DNA of 64,000 nucleotides from Piromyces finnis (GCA_002104945.1 MCFH01000004.1:1420025-1484024); one strand, 5' to 3'; shown: positions 25,107 through 37,691, numbered from the stretch's first letter. A program made the numbers and translations. The notes: generated from the sequence alone by a model not told the origin.

Positions 25107-26317
25107 TTTGATTTAATTTTATTTTTTTAATTTTTTGGTTTGAGTTTTGTGTTTAACTTTTATTTTTTTAAAAAAGTTTTTTTTTTATTTTAATAATTAT
25201 ATTTATAATTAATTATTTTTGGATTTAATACTGGTCGTGGATTTATTCTTTCCTATTTATAGTCATTGAATTCTAATCCTTTAAACTGTTTTTTTTTTAA
25301 ATATCAAATATTTAAAATTGTGTAACCAAATCTTAACAATTATAAAATAATAAAATTTTAATAGTAAAATAACTTTAAATAAAATAAAAAAATAGTATTT
25401 ACAATATATTATTAATATATAAAATTTTATTGGTTAAGGTTGTTTAGCATTATAATTTTTTTTCAAGGTGGTCCCTAAAACATTCACCACCACCCACCTA
25501 ATAAACCTAAATGAATTATTGATAAAAAATACCATTAAAATAATAATATTTAAAATTTTATTTTATTTTTTTTTTTTTTAAAAAAGAGGTTATTTTTTTT
25601 TAATTATTAATTAGTAATATCTTTTTGATTGTTAAAACAATACTTAGATCATTTAATTAACAAACAAGGCTTAGCAACTCAAATTCTCACATTATTATTG
25701 TTTTTTTTTTTTTTTTTAAAAAATGCAATGTGATAATGATAACAACATATTAGATATACATTTATTATTATAAAAAATGAAGAATGTAATAAATAGATAA
25801 AAGTAGTATAATGAAAATCATTCATACTAATACTGTTCTTTTTAAAAAAAAAGTATTTAACTATTTTATTTTAAATAAATAATAAATTTTAAATTAATAA
25901 TAAATAATAATAAATAATAGATTTAATTATATTATTTAATATTTAATAGATTTAATTATATTATTTAATATTTAATAATAATAATAATTATAATAATTAT
26001 AATAATATTTAATTATAATATTTAATAATAATAATTATAAATAATATTTTAATAATAATAATTATAATAAATAATAATTATAACATTTAATAATAATATT
26101 TTAATAATAATATTTAATAAACTTATCATAAACTTTGAGATTTAATAAAATAAAAAAGGTAAAGCCATTTCCATTGTTAGTCTGTCGGTCAGTCATTAAT
26201 AAAATAAATAGAAACAAAATTTTATATCATATTATTTTTTACCAAAAGTTTAATTAATAGTATATTTAAACGATTGGTTTTTTTCAAAGAATTTTAAAAG
26301 GTTCAAAATTATTAAAT
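25107..26317. other. AT-rich intergenic DNA with AATA/ATTTAAT repeats
   Basis: Contains the upstream region of six-Cys copy 3 and, at about 25870-26120, an irregular run of AATAAT and TATTTAATA repeats. No gene is seen. Confidence 0.5.
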
Positions 26318-26824
26318 AATAAAACAAAACTTAGCATACATAAGGCTTCTGGTTCGACCCCGCAGATGTCAGTGCCTGTGGATTTTCCCACTGGGTTTGC
26401 CATGGGTTGGGTTATGATATTCAGGTAAGTATTAATGAACTTTCTAATTTACTACTATGATAATAACACTCGTCTAGCCGGCCTGAGAGGGTCTAGTGTA
26501 CATGGTACATTCCAAATTAGAACTTAATAAGTGGTGACTTAGGCTATGCCAAAAACACATAATATTCCTTAATCAATTTAAGTGTAAACATTAGGGGGCG
26601 GTTGACACGTGATCAAATTGACTATAAGAGGCTTAGCATTGTAGTTGTGAAATATCGTACAACGACATGCATCTAATGTACATGGATTAAGTGAGCGTCG
26701 AAGCTGAAGAAACAGTATGACAGACCAGGAGGGTCACAACCACCTAGCAATAGGAATGAGCCAACGTTTCTCTAAGAACCACCATTGGAGCTAACTCTGA
26801 TCGATGGGAGAAATGCACTCGGAA

Positions 26825-26863
<39 letters not shown>

Positions 26864-26871
26864 AAACAAAA
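26318..26871 (+). mobile_element. Poly(A)-tailed, GC-richer retroelement (SINE or LINE 3' end) with target-site duplication
   Basis: The body from 26330 to about 26826 is far less AT-rich than its surroundings and ends in a 34-base A tail (about 26827-26860). AATAAAACAAAA flanks it at 26318-26329 and 26860-26871, a probable 12-bp target-site duplication, although simple in sequence. Near its left end GGTTCGACCCC (26351) matches a tRNA B-box. At 26699-26744 it shares a stretch with the 3' coding end of the LINE family (GAAGAAACAGTA-GACAG-CCAGGAGGG, compare 23523-23556), with stops in that frame. So it is a LINE relative's 3' end or a SINE built on one. No intact ORF. Confidence 0.75.
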
Positions 26872-29632
26872 ATTAATATGATGCATTTCTGTATCATACA
26901 CAATAATCATTGGATATACTTTAGTTTAGTATTGTAAATAATAGAAATGCAGGTATTAACTTTATATATATATATATTTATGATTAAATATACACACAAA
27001 TCAACATTATAAAACATTATAATTTATGAATATTCATTAGTACCACAATTTCACCTTTTTTATTCATCATACATTATAAATTAGAACACAATTTTACCTT
27101 TTATATGAGTTTTTTTTTTAATATCAATTCGTATTTATATTTTATCTTTAATTAAAAAATGTAGTATTCAAGTAGTTTAGAATGTTTAAAAAGGATTAAT
27201 TTAATATAATAAAAATTCAATTAATTTCTAAATATTTATTAAAAATATCAACCATAAAAAAGTGTTAATATTATTTTCTTCAAAAAAGAAAAAAAAAAAT
27301 TAAACTTTTAACATAAATCATTAATAATAGACAAAATCAAGCAATGCATTTTATTAGAAAAATATGGAAATACTATTATTATTTTATATAATAATTTTTA
27401 ATACTATAACAGGTGTTAAGAAATAATAAAAGTTGATACCATTTTAATTCAATTAATGCATCATTTATATAAAAATATTCTATAGGTTTATATAAAGTAA
27501 AAAACAATCATTTTTTATTTATATATAAAACTTATTAGTACTCTTTTTTTTTTTTTTAATCATAAAAAATACAAATAAAATTACAATATTTTGTAGTAAT
27601 ATCTTTTAATGTTACTCTACAACTTTTTGTAAATAAAATTTCTATATTATTGTAATGAGATTACTTAAACTACAACTTTTACAAATTTTTTTAATAAAAT
27701 TTTGATATTTAAAAAAAGGCCAATTTTTTTGTTACACAAATTTTAATTTTACCAGGTTTTTCTTTTGTGTTGTTATTTTTTCTTTTAAGAAATATTAAAA
27801 AATAATAAAGTATTTTTCTGTCTGTTCTTTAAATATCTTAATATATTTAGTAACATCAAGTATTATAAACAAATATCAAAATGCTTTAATAAAATAAGTA
27901 ATTTAGAGTCAAAAGATTTTAATGAAATAAAATAGTAAAACATTTGTAGTTTAATGAAATATTACAATAAAGAATTATAAGTCATAGTAGTTTACTACTA
28001 TAAAAGGTAGCCGTAGTAAAATATTTTGTAATATTTCGATAAGGATAAAATGGATAGATGCAAATATACATTATAAAAAACAAAACAAAATATGATTTAT
28101 TAAATAATTAATATTGCTTTTATCTTTTATAATGAAATTTTTAACAAATTAAAGGAATTAAAATTTATATTTTTTTTTTTTAAAAAAAAGAAATTTTATA
28201 AAGCCAAATTGAATATTTATTGTTAATGGAGAGAAGAAAAAAAACTTTTAAAATATGCATTGAATATTTTTATTTTAAACTCAAAGCTAATAAAAACATA
28301 AATAATAAAGACATACATATATACATACATACATATAATATACATACATATTTTTGAATAGAATATAAATATAATCAAAAAAAAAAAAAAAAAAATTAAT
28401 ATTTTCAATTGAAAATCCTACAAAATCATTATTGATAATAAAGATAAATATTATAGAAAAAAGATATAAAATATATTCTACTCATTATATTATTATATTA
28501 TCGATTAAAGTGTATTATATTTATAAATATTTAAATAATTATTGTTGTTTCCTATTATTTGGTAATAATATAAAGATAGCATAATTAAAAGAAAAACTTT
28601 TTAGTATATGATTTGTAAAATGCATGGACGTATTGAAGGGGATTTCATTATGTCTATATTATTAGTCTGGAATTGATAAGAAAATTATTTTTATTTTTTA
28701 CCATATTATATTTTAAATATGGGGTAATTCTAAATCTATACCTACATATATATCTATTATATTAAACTATTATATATATTTATTTCGTTTTAAATGGTTT
28801 AAAATAAAATGTCTAAAATTCATATATAATATTTTATTGGAATATTGAGAAAAAAATATTCTCTTTTGATTAGTTGTTTCTAAACACACACATGTATTAT
28901 TTCTATATCCATTTTTCTATTTTATTTTGTATGTTTTATAATTATTTTTCAAATTGTTTTTTTCCCCCAAAAATATCAAATTAAAATTTAGTGATACATT
29001 ATTATTTAATAAAAAAAAATTATGGAAAATGTATTAAAAGTTAAAAGATACATCAAGTATTTTTTACTTTATTATTTAAAATAAAAAAAAAAACTTTTTA
29101 TTATTCATTCATTCATTCATTCATTCATTCCTTATTTTATTTTATTTTTTTTATTTTATTTTTTTAATCGGCTTTATAATCTTTTTTAACCAAAAAAAAA
29201 AAAAAGTAATCTTTAAAAATTAAAATTTTATTTTAAACCAATAGAAATACAATTATAAAATTAAAACTTGAATAGAATATTAAAAAAATATTAAATATTA
29301 AATTCCCAAAGATTTTCCTTACTCAAAAAAGATAAATTTTATTCAAAAAAGATAAATTTTGTGAATAAAACATAAAATAATTCAATTCATTATATATTTT
29401 AATATGTTAATAGGATATACAAACGTATAGACATAGACATACTACTCGAAAGAATGGAATGATTTATCTTTTTTTTTTTTTTAAAAAACAACAACAACAA
29501 ATATAATAAAATTAAATAAAGGGTTGAAATTCTTTTTATTTTCATTGATATAATTACTATTATTTTTTTTAAAAAAATTTAAAAATTAGATTTAAAAAAA
29601 AAAAAATAAAATAAAACTAAAAATAATATAAA
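26872..29632. other. AT-rich intergenic DNA
   Basis: 2.8 kb. Holds an (ATTC)n run at 29102-29130 and a tandem 20-bp pair (TCAAAAAAGATAAATTTTAT-like) at 29322-29360. No gene or RNA motif is seen. Confidence 0.5.
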
Positions 29633-30655
29633 ATGAAGAGAATAATTATCTTATTTCTATTTTCATTATTATTTGCTATAGTAAAGACAAATAATTTCGA
29701 GGAGGAATCGGTAAATGTAGATGAACTTTTACAAGAAGATTTTGACGAAGAAGACATTATAATTTATAAAAATTTTGTAAATATTCAAAGAAATATTATT
29801 TTTAATGGGGAGGAACAATTAGACGTTTATTACAATAAAAATGATACCATAACTAAAAAACCTGTTGTTATTTTCATTTATGGTGGTTCATGGGTTACAG
29901 GTAATAAAATTAAATATACTAAATTTGGTGTTCTTCTTGAGCAACATGGATATGTTGGTGTTATTCCAAATTATACCTTATTTCCTGAAGGTACAGTGGA
30001 GGATATGGTCGATGATGTTTATAAGGCTATTCAATGGACCTATCAAAATATTGAAAAATATGGTGGTGACCCAAGTCAAATTATTCTTTCTGCACATTCA
30101 GCAGGGGCTCACATTTCTGCTTTAACTATTGTTAAATCTACACTTCATCAAATAAATAATGGAATGCCATTAGAATCATTACCTTACATAAAAAAAGTCG
30201 TTCTTATGAGCGGTCCTTATATCCTCAATGAAGAATTAATTATTCATACTTTTGGAAGAAACGTTGGCAATTTCTTCAAAAATTTATTTAAAAGAGGTGA
30301 AAGTTTTAGTAAAGGTAAGGCTGACCCAAAACAAGTTTCACTTCTTCCAAAGTTTTTATTGAAATACTATAAGGATGATAAGATATCACCAATTGCTATT
30401 CTTAGAAAACTTAAAAGTAATTCTATTACTAATCATTTCAATGTTGGAAGTTTCACATTCTTTTATACTTCTTTAGATGAGTCTGTTCCAGAATCCTCTT
30501 CAAAAAATTTAATAAAAGAAATTACTCGTACCAGTAAAAATACGATATGCAATTATGTTTACCTGGAAGGTTTAGAACATGCCACTATCATATATGGAAT
30601 AAGAGATAATGATACAGAATTTGAAAATATATATTTAAATTTACTTGAAAATTAA
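29633..30655 (+). CDS. Secreted alpha/beta-hydrolase, carboxylesterase/isoprenylcysteine-methylesterase-like
   Basis: Intronless, 340 aa. The N-terminal hydrophobic leader (MKRIIILFLFSLLFAIV) suggests entry into the secretory pathway. Oxyanion-hole motif YGGSW at 83-87 replaces the usual HGG[GA]W. The nucleophile elbow is SAHSAGAH with Ser156. Asp282 in LDESVP and His316 in LEHAT complete a plausible triad in the right order and spacing for the hormone-sensitive-lipase/esterase-like superfamily. VEDMVDDVYKAIQW and YGGDPSQI are typical of this group (carboxylesterase, kynurenine formamidase-like and prenylcysteine methylesterase-like). The substrate cannot be named; hemicellulose ester or lipid ester hydrolysis are options. 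An acidic stretch (28-43) follows the leader. Upstream is A-rich, as for fungal leaders here. Confidence 0.8.
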   Translation: MKRIIILFLFSLLFAIVKTNNFEEESVNVDELLQEDFDEEDIIIYKNFVNIQRNIIFNGEEQLDVYYNKNDTITKKPVVIFIYGGSWVTGNKIKYTKFGVLLEQHGYVGVIPNYTLFPEGTVEDMVDDVYKAIQWTYQNIEKYGGDPSQIILSAHSAGAHISALTIVKSTLHQINNGMPLESLPYIKKVVLMSGPYILNEELIIHTFGRNVGNFFKNLFKRGESFSKGKADPKQVSLLPKFLLKYYKDDKISPIAILRKLKSNSITNHFNVGSFTFFYTSLDESVPESSSKNLIKEITRTSKNTICNYVYLEGLEHATIIYGIRDNDTEFENIYLNLLEN

Positions 30656-30901
30656 AAAATAATATATTATAAAAGTATTCCCAAAATAAAAAGTTTATTT
30701 TTCTTAAAAAAAAAAAAAAAAAAATCGAAGAAATGATTAGATTTAGAAATAAATTAATAGTATAAAATAGTATATATATTTATATAAAGAGATAAAGAGA
30801 GAGAAATACGAAAACAAATGTTGTGACTTTTGAAAATTATAAAAACATAATATTATGTATATGTAAATAAAAAAAATGTATAATACCTATTTTTCATTAT
30901 T

Positions 30902-30957
30902 AAAATAAAATAAAATAAAATAAAATAAAATAAAATAAAATAAAATAAAATAAAATA
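30902..30957. repeat. (AAAAT)n microsatellite
   Basis: About eleven copies of TAAAA in a row, 3' of the esterase gene. Confidence 0.9.
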
Positions 30958-31034
30958 ATAATAATAGAAAATAATAGAATATTTTATTAATATGTTTAAT
31001 CATTAGAATAGATATAATGCGTTTCAATGATTCA

Positions 31035-31180
31035 TCGATAAAAAAAAAAAAAATTAAAAAGATGACGGACAGACGGATGTAACTTAAAAACGGACTTATT
31101 AAATATAGAAACGATAAAAAAAAATTAAAAAGATGGACGGACAGACGAATGTAAATTAAAAATGGACTTAATAAATATAT
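31035..31180. repeat. Two-copy tandem duplication, unit about 72 bp
   Basis: Both units contain the unusual GGACAGACG core followed by ATGTAA and a GGACTTA box; the copies differ by scattered substitutions and A-run length. Confidence 0.85.
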
Positions 31181-31410
31181 AAAAAAAATTTTTTTTATAA
31201 GACATATAAAAAAAAAAGCCTAAATAAATTAAACTTGTATACTTATAATACTATTATTATTAATAAAAACTATATATATGTGGATATTTTCCATTTTTTT
31301 TTAAAAAAAAAAATAAAATAAAAATTTATACTTTATGGTTTTATTTTATTATTAATAAAGATACTACCATAGAAAATCGATATCTGATTAAATCTTACCA
31401 GAACTTTTTT

Positions 31411-31582
31411 TACATATTATTATTATTATTATTATTACTGTAGTTTTTTTTTTTTTTTTTACATAATTTTTATTTTTTTTATATTATTATTATTATTATT
31501 ACTGTAGTTTTTTTTTTTTTTTTTTACATAATTTTTATATTTTTTATATTATTATTATTATTATTATTATTATATTGTTATT
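31411..31582. repeat. Tandem repeat, unit about 68 bp
   Basis: Units of ACATAATTTTTAT, TTATTA triplets, ACTGTAG and a long T run occur about two and a half times. Confidence 0.8.
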
Positions 31583-31701
31583 ATTTATATTATTAATATT
31601 ACTATAACTTTTTTAATAAATACATAAATCACAAACCACGCTAATAATCAACAATTAATATTATTTATAAAAATTAAAAATCATTTTTCTTTTATAACAA
31701 C

Positions 31702-32694
31702 ATGAAAGAAAGAATTTTAAAGATCGTTAAATGTATCTTTAAGGATTATGATTATAGGGAAATTAATAATCTTGTTTTTTATAATGCTATCCCAAATGCT
31801 AATCCTAATCAAAAAGATAGAGAAGAACTAATAAGAATCTTAAATGCTTCAAGAAATCCATTTGTAGTGAATAATAGTCTAAAATCCAGGAATAATTCCA
31901 ATAGTTCAGAAAATATTAATAATGAAAAAAAATACATAAAAGCAGTCACTAATAAATCAATATTTTATTTTGAAAATATACCAAATGACGCAAGTTTTTT
32001 TTTAGTATCATTTGAAAATTCAAAAAAATCTTGTATGAGGTTTTGTGATATAGAGAAAGAAAAATTAATTAATAATATTGATATAAAAGAAATTGCCCTA
32101 AAAAATACAGAGTGGGGTAACTTTTGTTTTGATGTAAGATCTATTGAAAATAATAATAAAAAAAGAATTTACAGTATTATTTTATTTTCAAAAGAAGATA
32201 TTGGATTCTCAGATTTATTTTCAATTATTAAATATAATCAATTATATAAACCAAGAGAATCTTTTATAAAAAAAAATCTTCTCGCTTTTAGTATTGGAAA
32301 TAACAACGATCTTCAATATTACATAGATTCAATGTTTGAAGGAAATCAAATTAAAGCAATCCCTTTGTTTAAATTTAATTTTTATAAAGTGGAAAATTCT
32401 ACTAATATCGTTAATTTAGAAAGTTATCATACAGAAACGAATAGTAATGAAAAATTGAGTGATTGTATTGCAAATAAAAGTTTTAACAATATTCCATTTA
32501 ATTTCTGTAGTAGTAATGTTAATTATATTACACAAGAAATACAACAACAACAACAACTTCAACAACAACTTCAACAACAACAATTTCAACAACAACAACT
32601 TCAACAACAACTTCAACAACAACAATTATATCAATATCTTCAACTTCTTCAAATTATGCAATTACAACTGCAATTACAAAAGTTCAGAAAATAA
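31702..32694 (+). CDS. Unknown protein with Gln-rich C-terminal tract
   Basis: Intronless, 330 aa, not recognised. The N-terminal about 55 residues are helical and charged (MKERILKIVKCIFKDYDYRE). An Asn/Ser linker follows, then a probable mixed alpha/beta region at 80-250 containing FYFENIPNDASFFLVSF, WGNFCFDVRSI and RIYSIILFSKEDIGF. The last about 50 residues are CAA/CTT-encoded Gln/Leu repeats (QQQLQQQ), a likely coiled or phase-prone tail. No signal peptide, TM helix or catalytic motif is visible. The open length and codon pattern support a real gene. Confidence 0.65.
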   Translation: MKERILKIVKCIFKDYDYREINNLVFYNAIPNANPNQKDREELIRILNASRNPFVVNNSLKSRNNSNSSENINNEKKYIKAVTNKSIFYFENIPNDASFFLVSFENSKKSCMRFCDIEKEKLINNIDIKEIALKNTEWGNFCFDVRSIENNNKKRIYSIILFSKEDIGFSDLFSIIKYNQLYKPRESFIKKNLLAFSIGNNNDLQYYIDSMFEGNQIKAIPLFKFNFYKVENSTNIVNLESYHTETNSNEKLSDCIANKSFNNIPFNFCSSNVNYITQEIQQQQQLQQQLQQQQFQQQQLQQQLQQQQLYQYLQLLQIMQLQLQLQKFRK

Positions 32695-33610
32695 CCTAAA
32701 TCGTATAAAAACAAATATATTACTATTGATGAATTAAAATACTTTATTTAGGTTAATTTTTTTTTTAAATCTATTCAAGTAAAATTTTATAGTTACACAA
32801 ACTTACAAAAGTATTTAAAAAATATTTCAATTAGAATTATAAAATTTTATTAGGAATAATAGTTTATTTTTTTTATATATATCTAAATAAATAAAACATC
32901 TTTTATAACAAAATCAATAATAAAAATTACTTTTTGGTTCCTGATAAATTGTAAATATATAAGATGTGAAAATAACATTTTTGACTTTTTATATTTTCAT
33001 TATTATTTATTTAATATTTAATGTGAATATATTTATTTTTCTTTAGATTATGAGTATAATTATAAAAAAGGAAAAAAGAAATAAATAATGAAATTTTTAT
33101 TATATAGAATAGTTTATTGCTGATATTTATAATTCATATGGTATTAATTATGTATATTTTTTAGTCAACAAAAAAAAAAAAAACATATTGTTAAAAAAAA
33201 AAAAAAATAATTTCACCAAAAATAAATTGTGGATAAATAAATATAAAAAAAAAAAAAAAGGTTTCAATTGGAAACTTTTTTTGATAACCCTGTTTTTTGC
33301 TTGTAACTATTTATTAATATATAAATTTTTAATTTTTTAATAATATAAATTACTTTAAAGTTTAACTCCATTTAATATGGGAATTGTAGGCATCTCACGA
33401 TGATTTTTAATTAATAATACCACTTTGTTAAATGGATAATGTGTACAATTAAAAATGAAACAAATTTAATTTATTTAACCAAAGTAATAATTCTTTTTTT
33501 AGTTAAATTAGTCTATTTAAAATTTTAATTAAAGTAAATTAAATAGATTAAGGTAGAAAATATTGAAAATTTTTTAAAACTCTTTTTTTGAATTACCAAC
33601 TAATTCAAAA
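32695..33610. other. AT-rich intergenic DNA
   Basis: 0.9 kb with homopolymers; no gene seen. Confidence 0.5.
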
Positions 33611-36000
33611 ATGGGTTTTCATATAATAAAAAATAAAAATTTGTCAAGGGAAGAAATAGCTGATTTGGTAATAAGAATTTAGAAATTATAAAATATAGTA
33701 GAAAAAAAAAAAGTTATTTTTTGAAAAATTAATAAATTAAATGTGAAAACCTTTTACACCCTAAAAATAAATGGATAATACCTAAAGATAAACAATATAA
33801 AGATTTAAAAGTTTTAACAAAAAATAAATGAATGAGGAAAAAAAAATAATAATCGAAAAGTAGAATAAGAATAAATAAATAAACAGTAATAATAATAATA
33901 AAGAAAAAGCAAAAAAAAAAAAAAAATAAATTACATTTTAAAAATATAAAATCATTCAAATTTTAAAATTAGTTTTTTTTTTAATATATCATATAAAATA
34001 TAAAATATCTTTTCTTTTTTTTTTCAGTAATGACTAACTGTTATCTCCTTCTGTATATATTTTATATAAATTACAGCAAGAAACTGCATACATATATTAT
34101 TTTAATCAAAACTTACCAAAAAAACTAAAACTTTTTCATTTTACACCTTTGGTAAAATATATATTTTAAAACAAAAAGTAATTACCATAAATTTTATTTA
34201 CTAAATGTACAGTTTTATAATATATACCAATAATAATAATATTTATAGACATTAGAAAATGAATTTTTAAAAAATTCAAAATCCGAATTATTGGAAAATT
34301 ATATTATCTTGTTACTTAAAATCATTAATAATATAAAGAAAAAAAAAAAATTAGGGTAATTATTTAAAGATATTTGTTATTTGTTTTAATATTTTTAATA
34401 TTATCGTATTATTTTAAATATATATACCTTATTTATTTATGATAATATTTTATTGTATATAAATTAAAACTAAAAAAAAAAAGAAACTGGCAGTCTTTAT
34501 TAAAAGAAACTGTTTTTGCAAAATCCAAACAATATTCCATAAGATATAATCCATATGTTAAAAATAATTCCATAAACTTTTTCGATTTTCCATCCTATGA
34601 TAAACTTAAAATTATTAGAGTAATTATATTACTATACTATTATATATAAAATGAATAATAAATTGTTTTATCTATTTTAATGAATAATACAGTCTTAATG
34701 ATATACCATAAAAATTTTATAATATTTAAAATTAGAATCTATGTAACTGGTCTCTGAGAAAAAATCTTGATATAGAAGATTTGGAGGTAAATTGTAAAAA
34801 GTCAGTAACCCTACTTCAATTATCATCAAAATTTTTTTTGGGAACAGAAAATCAAAATAATGTACGACTCCTTTTTTTTTTTTTTTTTTCATATTTTTAT
34901 TTGTTTTATTTTATTTTTATTTTTATTTTTTTTAAAAAAAAAACATTACTAACCTAGGAAAATCGGTTTTTTAATGGTATACAATTAAATAACAATGATC
35001 AATATTAGGTCTATAAGTATTATTATACAAATAGTCCCCGTTTATATTCATTTAATATCGATTCAAGAAAATGGAAAGCTGTAAGTAAATCTTTAAATAG
35101 TATTAAGTATTTATACATTTCCAAGTTTATTATAATTAATAGCATATGAATTTTTTTTTGAAATATTAATAAATACTGGAATAAATAATATAGGTTACCA
35201 CTACAATGAATGAATTTAATGATTTCGTTAAGAATTTAGAAAATACAAAATTTAATAAATTATTAAAAAGAGCATTAACCTTAATTGTTATACCTCAAAT
35301 GAATATAAATAAGATGGTACTTAATTTTTTTTTTTTTTTTATATAAAATAAATAATAAAAAAAATAATAAGAGTATATTTTATAAATTAATATATTTATT
35401 TAATACTTTCATAATATACTATATAATAAGAGTACTGTTAATAATATTGAGACTATTGAAATATTTAATGAAAATTATGATAAAAATAAAAATGAAAATA
35501 ATTTTAATAATGATAATTTAAAGGAAAATATTCCATCAATTAAAAGAAAAAGAAATAATGATATCTTGGAAGAAAACAATTCCAAAAGTAAAATATTAAA
35601 AAAAGTCGACGATAGTACAATTAATCAACAAATCAATAGAACCATTACTACAAAAAGAAATAGAAATGCTAATCAGACCTTAAATACAACAGAAATAGAA
35701 ATTATCGATGATGATTCAACATCAAAATCAAAATTAAAACCAAGATCAAAATTTGAGAATAATATTATAGATCTTAATGATAATCATATAGACGAAATTC
35801 CGATCGAGAGTATAAAAACAAATACAGAAAAAATAGAAAATGTAAATGATAATAAAATTCTTAATAATTCTGGTAAAAAAGATATAATCTCATTGGACGT
35901 ACTACAAGAAATAAAAACAAATAAAAAAACACTAGGTAAATAATTTTTATTATAAATTTTATATAATAATAGTAACATACAACAACAACAACAACAACAA

Positions 36001-36045
<45 letters not shown>

Positions 36046-36281
36046 AATAAATAATAATATTAAACATATATTATTGTTGATCTTTAATGTAGTAACATGA
36101 AATACTAATATATATATATTTTATTCTATTTATTATATCCTATTAAATATTTATTTTTTAAAAAGATAATAATAATAATAAAAAATATGAATTAAAAAGG
36201 ATTGAATCAGATGAACCTAGCTTATTTAAGGATACTCAACAGAATAGTAAAATAAATAAAGATATTAATAAAAATGATAAT

Positions 36282-36324
<43 letters not shown>

Positions 36325-36764
36325 TTGATGATGATAATGAAGATAATGATGAAGATAGTGATGTAATCATAATAGAAGATAGCGATGATGAGTTAATAAA
36401 ATCAGTAAATAATATAAATGATGATAGTAAAGGAAATACTATGTATAAAACTGATATAGATGATATAGATGATGCTTTAGTTATTGATGATGACGTTATT
36501 ATTATTAATAGTGATAATGAAAATTATGATGATAATGATGCTGCTGATGATGATGACATGAGTAATAATACTATAATCAAGCTAAATGATGAAATGTTTA
36601 AATATAAAAAGGAAGAAGATTTTTATAATGAAATTAATGAATTATTAAAAGAAAATATTGGAAAATTTTATAAAAAAGTAAAGTCTAAATTCCAGAATAA
36701 TCAAGATATTGATAAACTGTTAAAAATATCACATAATATAACTTTATCTTATGCCAACTCATAA
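33611..36764 (+). CDS. DDT/CECR2-like chromatin-remodelling subunit (nine exons)
   Basis: Exons: 33611-33667, 34077-34151, 34249-34355, 34484-34619, 34736-34861, 35009-35080, 35194-35316, 35431-35935 and 36166-36764; 599 aa with every junction in phase. The first about 230 residues follow the DDT plus downstream layout of CECR2/RSF1-type proteins. FTPLTLENEF opens the DDT helices (LLENYIILLLKIIN), NWQSLLKETVF and a RYNPY linker follow, then KLKIIRNLCNWSLR and a VYKYYYTNSPRLYSF beta hairpin ending in WKAVTTTMNEFNDFVKNL. Animal CECR2 has the same order (LC.(Y/W).L, then Y.YF..R.Y). The rest is low-complexity Asn/Lys and strongly acidic (DDDVIIINSD), with a helical end (EEDFYNEINELLKE). Such proteins partner ISWI-type ATPases in the nucleus. 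Exon 1 and the 5' donor of exon 5's intron (GTACGA, with a competing GTAAAT at 34785) are the least certain parts. Confidence 0.62.
36001..36044. repeat. Long A homopolymer inside the last intron
   Basis: About 42 A in a row after a short (CAA)n run within the intron 35936-36165 of the DDT-like gene; a likely length-variable site and assembly weak point. Confidence 0.9.
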
Positions 36765-37075
36765 TAATTCAATAATAATTATATTTAAAAAAAATAATAG
36801 ATTTTCTTTATTTTTATACCCAAAAAATTAATTTATACAATATCCTTTAAATTATAGACACTTTTAAATATTCAAATAAAAAAAAAAAAAAAGAAATTAT
36901 TAACATAAAAATCTTAATAAATTATCATAGTAAAAGTAAGTTTTAATAGGTTTTTAATAAATTCAGTGTAATATTATAAATAATAGTTTAAATCATATTA
37001 TGAAAAAGTATTATAAATAATATCATAATTTCAGTTATGGTTTATTAAATAGATCTATTTATATATATATATATT

Positions 37076-37107
<32 letters not shown>

Positions 37108-37508
37108 TTAAATAAATTAACTTTAATGTTTTATATGCCAAAAGATATATACATATATATAATTTATAATGAAAATGTTATTATCCAAAACTTTTATAAG
37201 AAAAAAAAAAAATAGATAAATAATTAGATAAATAAATATAAATAAAATACTATTAACATTTTTTTTTTTTTTTTTTTTTTTTTGTTTAGTCATTTTATAT
37301 TACTTTTAAATTTAAATTTTTAATTTAGTAATTAAATAAAATAGGATACTTAAATTTTCAAATATCATAATTATCATAATTAAAAATAGGATTATTTTTG
37401 ATTTTTTTTTTTTTCTTAATTAAAAACTATATTTCTTTAAAGTCTATTTAAAATAAAATTAAATGATAATTAAAAGAGTTATAGTAGAAAGTTTTTCATT
37501 TGACTATT
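36765..37508. other. AT-rich spacer between convergent genes
   Basis: Lies between the 3' end of the DDT-like gene (+) and the small membrane ORF (-). T runs at about 37081-37103 and 37261-37283 are possible 3'-end elements. Nothing else is seen. Confidence 0.5.
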
Positions 37509-37691
37509 CTAATTACGTTTGAATGCTTTCTTAATAAAAATAATAATCGCTTCACAAAATCTTATAAAGCCCTTAAACCAAACTTTTAATTTTCCAGTAA
37601 TTATTGATCTGTAAACAAGAAAACCAAATATGATAAGACTTAAAATTAAACAGAACCAAAGTACAATTTTTCTAAGAAAAGCTATATTCAT
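37509..37691 (-). CDS. Small single-pass membrane protein (putative)
   Basis: 60 codons: a short basic N-terminus (MNIAFLRK), one hydrophobic helix at about 8-28 (IVLWFCLILSLIIFGFLVY) and a basic amphipathic tail ending FIKKAFKRN. The base composition is richer than the flanks, and the product is not homopolymer-made, which favours a real gene. It is not recognised; it lies 110 bp downstream of the GH114-like gene on the same strand. Confidence 0.4.
   Translation of the reverse strand: MNIAFLRKIVLWFCLILSLIIFGFLVYRSIITGKLKVWFKGFIRFCEAIIIFIKKAFKRN

Larger units (their letters stand above)
30656..31701. other. AT-rich spacer with three tandem repeat types
   Basis: Contains (TAAAA)n at about 30902-30957, a two-copy ~72-bp tandem repeat at 31035-31180 and a tandem ~68-bp unit of TTA triplets plus CTGTAG-T-run at about 31411-31582. 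No gene is seen. Confidence 0.55.

Noticed and set aside
26351-26361. tRNA gene from the GGTTCGACCCC motif
   Set aside because: No A-box at proper spacing, no cloverleaf and no acceptor stem; only a B-box-like motif remains.
35784-36067. Phe/Cys/Val-rich frames on the minus strand
   Set aside because: Produced by the A homopolymer and CAA repeat in an intron of the plus-strand gene.
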